Source: Cyrtodaria siliqua
Lineage: Eukaryota; Mollusca; Bivalvia; Adapedonta; Hiatellidae
Length of the DNA: 64,000 bases
Assembly: GCA_037043455.1 (NCBI GenBank)
Contig: JAWPHD010000141.1
Location: forward strand, 434,001-498,000
Reading direction: 5' to 3'
In this document: positions 24,901-36,900 of the stretch, one piece after another
Layout: the number at the start of each line of letters is the position of its first letter
Position numbering within the stretch: the stretch's first letter is position 1
Program-made: the position numbers and the translations under genes
Notes under the pieces: model-generated
Seen by the model: only the letters and a program-made list of their open reading frames with translations
What the model was told of the DNA's origin: nothing
Database searches by the model: none

Positions 24901-27900
24901 CGACTACTCCTCTGAAACTACTTGGCGGATTGTCATGAAACTTTACAGGAATGTTGCTCTTGATGTCTTATTGATCCTATCAAAATTTCAGGTCGGCCGG
25001 AAATTCAAGATGGCCGTCACAGCTAAAAATAGATTTTTAAAAAATAAGTTTGTAGCGACTACTTCTTGAAAACTATTAGTGATATTGATATGGGACTTTT
25101 TCTAAAATGATCAGCATGACATGATGTAGATCCTTGTGGAAAATTATTTTGATTCGACGTTAAACATGGCTGCCAGTGGCCATCTTTGTTTACATAGAGT
25201 TATATAGTAAAAACTTGTAGCGACTACTCCTCTGAAACTACTTGGCGGATTGTCATGAAACTTTACAGGAATGTTGCTCTTGATGTCTTATTGATCCTAT
25301 CAAAATTTCAGGTCGGCCGGAAATTCAAGATGGCCGTCACAGCTAAAAATAGATTTTTAAAAAATAAGTTTGTAGCGACTACTTCTTGAAAACTATTAGT
25401 GATATTGATATGGGACTTTTTCTAAAATGATCAGCATGACATGATGTAGATCCTTGTGGAAAATTATTTTGATTTGACGTTAAACATGGCTGCCAGTGGC
25501 CATCTTTGGTTACATAGAGTTATATAGTAAAAACTTGTAGCGACTACTCCTCTGAAACTACTTGACGGATGTTCATGAAACTTCACAGGAATGTTGCTCT
25601 TGATGTCTAGTTGATCCTAGAAAAATTTCAGGTCGGCCGGAAATTCAAGATGGCCGCCACGGTTAAAAATAGATTTTCAAAAAACAGTCTGTAGCGACTA
25701 CTTCCTGAAATCAAAATCAATCAGTAGAGCTTCAAGGTCATTGACCTCTTGTTTCATTTATGAAAATGGAATTAAGCAATGTCAGCATATCATGGGTCTT
25801 CCATTGGCCAGTGTGCTAATGCGCTGTCATCTTGAGCTTACTCGGATCTGTTACCACTATGGTCATGGGTTCCCACTCATGCCTCAACTTTATATGTAAG
25901 AAAGTTTGCCAGTTACTTACAAAAGGACTGGTTTACTCATTTAAGTCTGAGTTCATCTCAAATGGCTGAGGTATTCCTCCTACAAATTACACTGGCGGCC
26001 ATTCATATTAAACCTTGCCATGCAAAAAAATATCAAAAAAAAAAATCAATGTAAATTATCATTAATAAAGCCTATTATTGTTTGTTATTATATTATGTTC
26101 CAGGGAAGATAGAAGAGAGGAATTCATTAAGGAGGACAGAGATGCACAGAGAGCGAGATTTAATATTGAGGAGGAACGCAGAGCTGGACGGGATTTCCCT
26201 AGAAGTAATTACGAAGACAGAATAAGGAGAGAAGAGTTCAATGAATATGATCCTATGAATAGAACACCTTCACCACAAAACATTCAGCGAATCCCTTCTC
26301 AGGAACTGGCTGTATCCCTGGGCCTGCCATTAGAAACTGTACATTTTCAGCAAGCTGGTTCGCCAGCACCGCCTCAACAACAACTTGGAATGCCCCCTCA
26401 GCAGATGCTGTCGACAGTTATGACCGGACAGTCCCAGTTCCCACCCTCTCCTCTCTCACAACCGCAACTGGTAACATTGCAAGGCAATCCACATGTACAG
26501 CAAGTGATAATTCAGCAGTCCCACCCCCCTCACACAGAGCTGGTACAACTTCAGCAGATACAGACCCAGCCCCAGTCTGTGCAAGTGCAGATGCAGCAGC
26601 CCATGCCGGCCCAGGTGCAGCTTCAGCAGACGCTACAACAGCAGACGCTACAACAGCAGCCTCCAGTCCAGCAAGTTATCATAACCTCGGGTCCGATACA
26701 GCAGGGTCAAATTCAGATGCAACAGCAGCCCCAAGCAATGGGACCATTTACGGCTCCCCCTCCTCACACATTGCAGCAGCAAGTGATTGTATCCCCACCC
26801 CCACAGAGCCTACCTCTCCCTTTACAACTCCAGCCCCAAATGCAACTCCAGCCCCAAATGCAACCTCACCCTCCAATGACTCAGTCCCCACAGCCATTAA
26901 GTCTTCCTCCAGCCCAAACTCCTCCCCCACCTGCACAAATGCTCTTGCCCCCACCCACAATTCAACAGGCACAACCCTCAATGTCCCTTGCTCCTCCCCA
27001 AATTTCATATGCTCCACCACAAATGTCCTTAGCCCATCCTTCTATGTCACAAGCAATGCCCATTCAGTTATCATCTGCTAGTATTTTCCAGACTCAACCG
27101 ACACAATCTGTTGCCACGGTAATAACAAGTTTAGCTCATCCTCAAGAGCATGCCCAATTACCTCAAAATATGCCCATTTCTACACACTATCTACAGCACC
27201 CTCCCACGGTTTCATATTCTGTTGCACACCCTGTTATGCAAACACAAGCTCCGCCCACTGTTTCATATTCTGTAGCACCGCCTACTTTGGCCATGCCCAC
27301 ATTTATTGATGTATCTGTGCCGCCACCCCACCAGAACCACGGATTACAAGCTCCTCCCATGGTACAGGTTTCACAGCCTGGCCCACCAGTCATGCAGTTT
27401 TCTCAGCCCCCTCCAGTGATGATTAAACAAGAAATGAACATTGGATTTGGACAGATGGCAGCACCTGTGGGAGACTATGGCATGCCACCACCAAATCAGG
27501 ATCAGTTCACAACTGTTATGAGCGAATATGGACCTGTTCGTGTGAAAAAAGAAATAGATATTAAACAGGAAATGAGTGGCGAATATGAAATGGGTGACTA
27601 TGGACCTGTAAAAAAGTCGGATAAATATGATCCCTTCGCCAAACGGAATGAAAGTATGTCGGAGGGCGAGTATGACCCAGCCATGCCAACAGAAGGGGAT
27701 TCACCTGGTATGTAGTGGTTAACTTGCTGATTATGTTTCTTTTTAAGATATAATTAAAAACATGAAGTATTTGTGTAATGAATGTGGATAACCAGGTCCA
27801 ACCTTTTGGGGGTAAATTAATCTTAGAGATAATAAAGTTCCGTTTTAATTTTACATTTTTGAAATTAACTCTTATTTCTAAGTCCAGTTCCTGTTAAGTG

Positions 27901-30900
27901 AAACATATCAATCCACACATTTCTTGTCTGCCATTTTGATTGTGTAAATAATAGTAACATTTAATTTGTTGCAGCCAAGGAAAGAAGCCCTGAAAAACAA
28001 ACAGACGGTCGATCAAAAGGGTGAGTAGGATTCACTGTTCTTGCGATATAGAAACATTTCTATATCGCAAGAATCTTTCTCACTCGGGATGATACGGGAA
28101 ATAATTCCCGAGTGAGAAAGATTCTTGCGATATAGAAACATTTCTATATCGCAAGAATCTTTCTCACTCGGGAATTATTTCCCGTATCAGCGCAAGCGCA
28201 GGAGTTTCTATATCACAAGAATCTTTCTCACTCGGGAATTATTTCCCGTATCTTGACAACAATGTTAATTAAACTATATATTATATATTCTGTGATGAAT
28301 TTCGTTTCAATCTTCTTTTGACACACATTCCTTCTTCTGTCACTTCTTTGGCGACAGCGTGGAGTAATACATAAATATCATGACGTCAATCGCACTGTGG
28401 ATATTTCTGCACAGCACAGGCTGGAACCGTCCTGTAGCTCATGATGGCTGGGGTTCAGGGGGCATTTCCAGCATTTTTTGGTTGCATAGGCATTTCAGGA
28501 CCACTTCTTCAAATTTAGAATTTTTTAACAGTTCTTCAACCTGCTAAGAAAGTAGTTTCTAAAATCTGGCTACTGTGCTCTCTTGCACACTAGGCGAGAT
28601 AGCACAGTAGAGGAAGATTTATGTTATAGATTTTCTCAAACTGGGAAATTGCTATAATTCATGACAGAATATATAATATAGGTGCTTTATACAGTAAAAC
28701 AAATCTGATTTTACAGTTATTACACCATTAAAACAACCTATCAAAACAACCCAAGTGCACGTATGTGTGTGTGTGGCGGGGTTTAAAGGGACCCACGGCA
28801 ATCTTGATTTTTTAAAAACTCACGGCATCCCGTTAGTTTTCCTCTTAACTTGCATTTGTTCAATCATTAATATTAATTGTTACAATAGCTCACAGCAAAT
28901 TATTTTTTGCATATTACTGACTTTCTATAATATTGCACCAGTAATATATTGAACAATTTGGTAAAATAGTGAAGAAAGTTGAAATCTCATTTTTTTATTT
29001 AATTATATGCAAGCAGTTTTGAAGTCCAAATGACGCAGGATAAGTAAATTGAGGAGCAAATTTTAATGTTTGAATAAAACTCAAGATTGCCATGTGTCCC
29101 TTTAACGCAGATTTTAACAACCAGTCATATCGTGAAGGTGTCTGCTTGTCGTAGTGAGCAGTGAGCTCAGTGCTTAATTTTATAGTGCTTTCACGCTGGA
29201 ATATCACGCCGTAGACATACGGCAAGATACCCTACCCAGTCACATTATACTGACCGACCAGTCCTAGAATACTAGTACCGTTTGTACAAGATACAAGTAC
29301 CATTTTTATGAAGTCTTTGGTATAACCTGGAAGGGGATTGAACCCATATGCGAGGCGGTCTCTGTGTTTTCCCTCGGTTTACTGTATGGTAATCACATTC
29401 TGTGTATGCCCTTCATCTAATTAACTTTATGATTTAGCACAGTTTAATGATATAGAATAATAAAACAAAACACTAAATGATAAAATGAACGTTGTTTGTA
29501 TTTAACATCCATCTGGGCAGACGTTCTGAAACAGTAAACGTGTTGTTCCGCGCTTGGGTCGCATTTCATTCCAACGTTTTCAAACAAAATCCAAGTCCTC
29601 GATTCTGGCGGCCTTAGCTGTCGCGGGTGATCCGCTTTGAAGACCTTGTCAGGCGGGGAGTTTGACTGGGGCGGTACATCTGTGAAACGGTAACGCAGGT
29701 GTCCTAAGGTGAGCTTAGCGATGACGGAAACCTCGCGTAAAGCAACTTCTTTGAACTGAACTGTATAAATCTCTTCTTTAGCAACCATTTTATCATTTTA
29801 ATCAGTGTCACGAGGCCTCGAGGTTTGAAACTTTTCAAATGATTAATCATTTAGTAACGGATGTTAAAACAGTTGAATGGTTTACGAGACGTAATACGTC
29901 TTAGTTTTGGGTTAGTTCAAAAAACGTTGTTTTGGGCTAGTTAAATAAATGTGACATAGTCTGCTACTGAAAAGTACGAAACTTTAGTACGACAAGCATT
30001 GGCGATTCTGATTCGGTGCGAGCGAGGGTGAAAAAGATTGAGAAAAGATAGCTGCAATGGAATTTGATGAACTTGCTTCCACACTTGCACTGGGACAAAT
30101 TTTAATGGTCATTTGATGAAAAATTGCGGCAAAAATGCAAGATTCCTGGGTCAAGGACTGCTTTACCACTAGCAGGGCTCTTGAAATTGCTGGTTTTACC
30201 GGGGTCCAACAGAATAATCTGTATTTAATAGAGGCAATAATTTTCATTTAGACTAGCAGAAGTAGCAATATTTGTGTATAAGAGCTCATTATTAGAGGAT
30301 CAACAAGAAGTAGCAGCAGGAGAAGCTTCGGATTTAAAATATATTTGTGTCAGTGAATTGTGTTTTGTGTTGAATTTGGTTGAGAAAAAGTTAAACGTGA
30401 AGTGAGTCATTTAAAGGCACTTACCCGCAAAATGATGGCAAAATTACGCTACAAAACCATTTATTAAAACGCTATCCATGTGTTCAGGTCATATAATAAT
30501 GTATATGTTCCGATTAAAAGTATAGGTTTATTCACGGGGTTCTTAAATTAACCATGATTGAATAATTGTAAAATGATTTCGATGCTCCAGTTCTTGGGTT
30601 CGGTCTGGCTGGTTAAAGTCATTGATAATGTGCTTAGAGTACCTCGTCATAAGTAGGTTTAGAAATGGTGTACATATTTAGTAAAATTTGGCTGTTTTTG
30701 GAGGGATAGCTACTTAAAAATCTGTAAGTATTCTGACCGTAATGTTTTTGTTAATGTTTCCATTTACGTGTCTTTTTTCATCCACAGGTTTTCCATCGGT
30801 CTCAAAAACATTAAAACTGAAGTTAAGAAGGAAGTTATTACACCTAGCAATGTGTTTGAAGACCATGGAAACGGAGGTAAATATCTTGAAAAGGAATCCC

Positions 30901-33900
30901 GCAGATTTATATAATAATAAAAAAAATCTGCTCTTGTTAAAACAATTATTAATTACCGGTATTTTAATTACTTCGAGAATTATTCACGATCTTGAATTTG
31001 GCTTTTTAAAGTTGTATCTATTTAAAAATGAAATTTAAACATTTTGAAATCAATAATTTATGCATTTATCTTTTGGGGGAACTAGCAAAGGGTCATACAG
31101 CAGTAAAAGGTTGATAGTAGAATAATTCAATACTCATTTCCATAAAATAGAACAGAAAAAAACTGCCATACATTTAGTATTACAGATGATTTGCAAATAT
31201 TTAATGTACGTAGAAAAACGGGACAGTGCGAGGTTTATTTTTTGCTGGTTGAATTATATTGAGATTGAATGATTTCACCTTTGACCTATTGCTGCTGAGG
31301 ACTGGTATTGACGTTTGTAGGGTTTAACAAAAGGGGTTCTCAAAGGGGCTAGATACTGATAGGCTGCTTCTAGTTTTTCCCCCAGAGTCGCCGGAGACAC
31401 GAGAACTGTTAGAGAGTCTCGCGATCTACGTCGGCGATAATGGTGGCGACGTGTTGGACAGAGTGAAGCAACAAAACAGAGGCAAGGCGGACTTCTGGTA
31501 AGCAACTTGTTGATAAAGATTATATTTTGTGTTGATAGTTTTCGAGGACAGTGGCAGTTACATGCAACTTTAGACCATATATCCCCTAATAAAGATAGGC
31601 ATCTCCTCTAATAGAATCCCCCATTTAGACTACTGTATTTCTCATAATAAGAGCGTTTCCCCTCATAACACTGCCAGCTTTACAAATAAATAAAAAAAAA
31701 AAAAAATGAAGAATTTAAATTCTTATAAATTTGATACATTTTCAATTTTTCATATCCAAAAAAAAATGTAAAAAATATTAAAAATAACCTGGAACTTAAC
31801 CTTGCCAAAAGCGCTAGGCGGTGCTCTAGTTTTTCATAGAAAATCTCATTTGCATTCAGTTTCTGTGCAAGTTGTTGATATTCAAGTTCTCCTTATAGGT
31901 TTTTGTACAGTGAAGACAGTCCCGAGTACAAGTACTTCCTCCACAAGGTAGATGAGGCACGTGCGAGGAAGGCCGAGGACCGTGGGGTGGAGGCAGATAC
32001 CGAAGATAACTCAGGTTTGTATGGTACCTTGCATTAGCAGAATACATTCACTGCTGCAGGTTTGAATCCCACTGGGAGCTCGACTCGTGAGTAAGTGTAA
32101 ATTCTTCTACTGGTTCTACCCAGGAAAAAGTGGATGGTCTGTCTGCCCAACAAAAAAAATCGGCCGTCATACATAACTTAAAAATGTGCTGGAAAAAAAA
32201 GGAAAAGATTCGGAATAAACAGCCATTCAAATTATAGAATTTTTGCAGTTTTGTTACAAAATTTGAACTGATTTTCATAATGTTCATGTACTAGTTGGAA
32301 ATGATATTTATACACTGAACCAAACAGCTAACGCACCAGTAGACAGTACCTTTAATATCTCAATAATAACAGTCAATAAATCAAAACAAATGTCATTCTG
32401 AACGAGACAATATCTTGTCAATAATGAATGTAAACTTTAAAAAATCATTCAAATCACCTGTTTTAAACAGTACCAGTCGTCATATAATAAGTTCATACAT
32501 TAAAGGTATTGTCTGCTGTTGCGTTAGCTGTTTGGTTCAGTATAGATGGTTCATGTCATGGTAGGTCAATGCCTGGATAGCAGAACTTAAAGAACCACCC
32601 AGTTTTGATCACACAATATAAACCAGCAAAACATATGATACTCCGCTTCACAAAGTGAAGTGGGGGCTATATAGGAATACACTGTCTGTAAGGTCCCGTT
32701 CCATCACATTGTGTCCCTTCCCATCCTGTAACACATTTTTATACGCCCGGTATGGGTTAAATACATTTTAATGTGAAATTGTTAATGCTGAAAAAACATT
32801 GGCTGAAATCATGTATGTAAAATCTTTGAATAAAATTCTGTTTCACCAGGAGCCTCAAGCAGTAGTGGTGCTCGAGGTCAGAAGAGAAAGCGTAGGAGTC
32901 GCTGGGGACCAGAAGATGATGTCAAACCTGTTGAACTGGTTCAAGGAGGGCCTGGTGTTGTTGCTAATATACAATTAGGGGGAACCAGTACTGTACATCG
33001 TAAGTATTAAGGTTCTTCACCTGTGGCAATTGTAGGGCTCAGATTATGATGCAAGTTGACAGGAATAGTGACCTGGAATTTCTGGTCTTAGAAATTAAAT
33101 GATTTGATTACGATGGGTAATGTTTTGATATGTTTATATGTAGGACTGTAGGTAATTATGCACCCCACCAAAAATGGTGGGGGCTGTACTTTTTGGCAAA
33201 AACATTCTGTCATTTCTGATCACCTGCGACCATAAGGTCATGGTCACACACTTGGAAACAAAGTTTGTGTTTAGCGGGGGCATTAGTCGAATATCCACCA
33301 TTTCTATTTGATTCAGTTTACTGGTTTGATTTATCGTTTCAGCTGTGCACCACCCACCCACAGTGACTCTACAAGATTTCTCACGGCGGATGGTTGGCAG
33401 TGATGAGATGACTGCAGAACAACTGGAGCAGATACGGGAGCAACGCGAGGTACGAAACATTGTTAATATGGCAATATGTGTCACTGGAACCCTCAGCCTA
33501 CCATTTCGCTGCTCTTCTGACAAAGCTTATATGCCTAACTGAATTACATTCTTTTCATATTAGATATTAGGACTCTTAGACGTCCGTTTTGAAGCTTTAC
33601 TAACTAAGCTGATCGGCCAGATACTGCTACATTATTAGCTCTACTGGCCAACGGATATCCAGTGCTCACACTGGCCATTTTAAATTAATAGCCACACATA
33701 TTTTAGTTAAGAAAATAATAGCCAACTTTAATGCGTAAGAAAATTTGGTCAGTCGTAAGAGCCAACTTTTCAATCAGGTTTTATTAGATTATCAGGGCCT
33801 CCTCTGGCTATATTTTTCTTTTTGTCACCACTTTCTCCAAGTGAAAGAAGTAGGAGCCTAGACTAGAATTCATTTAAAAGTAGGATTCCAGGAACTCTTT

Positions 33901-36900
33901 ACACATTGATAAAACAAAGAATGATGGATTAAATAATGAATAGAAATATACTTTATGTATCTGTCATCTATATATCGTTTTTCTTTCCACCAACATGTAT
34001 TTGTAAAGGACAGTTTTTCTCATTCGATTATGTAAAAAAAAAAAAAAAAAAAAATCAAAAATTATGTACCATCCGAAGTACTATGACACCGCACTTTTAC
34101 GGCCCGAACATTTCAAACATTCAATCGAAATACCATCAAATACGAACTTTTTTCATGCATTAATGTGTTTTGAATGCCAAATATGGTCTTTCTTATCAAA
34201 GGGGAAAGAAATCACAACCCTAATAGTAGGATAATGTAGTTTTATGTCATTAATTGTCGATGTCAAAGTTGTGACCAATTGAAAACTGCCGACACGAAGC
34301 CAGGCACAATATTCAAACTTCTTATTGTTTCAATGTTTTTATTACTTTATTGCAAGTGTTTTCACAGTTCACAATACACATGGGAGTTTGCTACCTATCG
34401 GGATCATGATGGGATAGCTATTAATGCAGATGAAAGTAGCGACTATGTTCATAATAGTGCGTGCACAAATTAATTTCATCTCGTAGTTTGTGTACAGAAA
34501 AACAAACAGGAAACTGTACCTACTGTTGGATGCGTAACGGATTGTCTGATTGGTCAATCGCCCGAAAGATAACAAATAACGGCATATCTGATTGGCTATT
34601 CGGTCCATTAATCACATGATGTTTGCCCATTATCCGACAACGAAGTGCCAATTAAGGGAATTAACAACTTTTACAAGCGATAATTGATAAGCGCGTGGCG
34701 ACATCACAGTTGGCTTGAACGGATTATGTAATGTTTATTGCAGTCATTTATTACTTGGGGTGTCAAACAGACAATTATACGAAAAATTTATAAAAAAAAA
34801 AATTAAAATATTTTTTTTTTAAATAAAATAATCGACATTTCTTGTCGACATTTCTTTAAAATAATCGACAGTATTATAAAATAATCGCAAATGGCGACCA
34901 TGGCGTATGGTAGCGTGAGCACTGGATATCTTGAAATGTGACATATTATATTATTATACCTCACTGTAAACACTCCATGTCAAATCCCCATACCCTGCCG
35001 GGTGGATATTTCGCGCTATATCATCCCGCTAAAGACCTGTCTTATTAATGTGAGACTAAAAAAAATTCGCCTGCGTGTCTGTTGACCACTGTAAAATTGT
35101 AAAAAAAAATGCGCCCGCCCGCATCTCTTCTCAGAAAAAGTGGCCTGAGAACAAGGTAATTAATTTTTTGTGGCCTAATGTTAGTAAATTTCACCCATAG
35201 AAATGTGATAAATATCTATAAATAATGTTCTAAACATATTTATTTTACATCGATTGCGAAACAAGTTCTTGCAACTTAGATTAATCACTCTCGATGGCTT
35301 CCTGGGTAGAACCAGTACTAAGACCACTGGACCACGCACTCCATATAAATAATGTGTGATACAATAGTTGATGAATCGCTGTAAACAGTGTATTCCGATA
35401 CAGTTTGGGCGTAACTTTGTTTCTTAGCTTCAGTACCATGTACATGTGATTGTAAAGTCCTTTATTAATATTCAGTAAGTATAGACATCTATAAGAAACA
35501 CTCCACTTTAATAAAAAAATGTTTACCTTTTTAATAATTTGCCTACAGTTGAACATGATGTACGAGTTAATCATTGCCCAGAAGAAGGCCCAGGAGGCCA
35601 TTTTGATGGCGGAGTGTCCCGGGATCAAAGTCAAGCCCAAATACGAGTATGATTCAGATGAGGAGGCTGCAGACGGAACGTGGGAACACAAAAACAGAAC
35701 ATCAGAAATGGAGGCAACTAAAGGTATAAAGTGGGTCATAGTTCCTGCGGGCTTATCTGTATTTAATTTTAAAGTTGCATGTTTATGTACTGAAATTTGC
35801 TAGCAAAATATTAACAGTTTAAGCACAGATGCTGCAGGATTGTGGATTTTGATCTACCGCCAGACTACTTTTTTGCTTCATCTGTCTAATGAATCAGATT
35901 GGTATATAGATTAATTCTTGCGGCACATTTAAGAATTAAGAGGGATTTATTCGGTAGAAATGGGGGCACTTGAATCAAGCAGAGAATCTTATCTTGGGAC
36001 ACTTGAATCAAGCACCTAATGACTTTAGAATGTACTTTATTAATTATCAATTGTAAACACAAAAAAAATATATTTATTTTCAATACAATTAATGGAATAT
36101 TGTTGATTATTATTACAGAATATTAAGCATCTCCATGACTGAATGGTTAACAGCGTTGCGTTGTAAACCTTCGCCTCTCACCCCTGCGGGTTCAAATCCC
36201 ATTGGGAGCTTCACTTGTAAGTGAGGAAGTGTCGATTTTTACAGATGGCAGGAGGTGTACAGTACTGGTTCTACCCAGGAAAAGTGGGTGGTTTGCCTCC
36301 ACCACAAAAAAATTGACCGTAAATGTGTTGAAACACCATACAAACAAAACAGAATATAAAGTATCAATTATAATTACAGAATGGGCCGAACATCTAACTG
36401 AGATAAACAGAGGCAAACATTTTATTGGTGACTTTCTGCCGCCAGACGAGCTGGAGAAATTCATGGAAACATTCAAGGTAATCTTTCTAAGCTACAAGAC
36501 ATTTGACTCAAATTGTAAATGTTTACATATAGCCATTACTTGACATAAGTTTTTTCTAAAAGAAACTTTAAAGTTCTGTTTCACCACAAAACTTTTCAGT
36601 TGGGGGCTATTTAGCGGGCAAAAAGGCATAGAGTGTCAACCAAGTTTTGAGCTCTATTGGCCGCTTATGCGAAGGCGCATTATCAGTTGCATATATATAA
36701 AGTAAAGCAAAAATTGGAGAAAGATCAAATTCTTTTAGCCCTTAACCCGCTAAGCATGACTATAATAGCTTTTGCGTCCATTGTAAACCCAGATCAGCCT
36801 GCGAGTAACTTGCATGCTGATCAGGGTTTACAATGTCTGTCTGCTGATTATTCATTTCCCCTAAAACACCCCTTTGTCACATAAATGGAATGTTCTTAAT

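Noticed and set aside
26748..27393. Minus-strand Gly/Val-rich frames
   Set aside because: Antisense of the Gln/Pro-rich SUGP1 exon 6, where Pro and Gln codons read backwards as Gly, Trp and Val.
29984..30247. Second minus-strand frame in intron 7 (87 codons) as an upstream exon of the nested candidate
   Set aside because: No splice-site pair links it to 29788, and its composition is like the surrounding intron.
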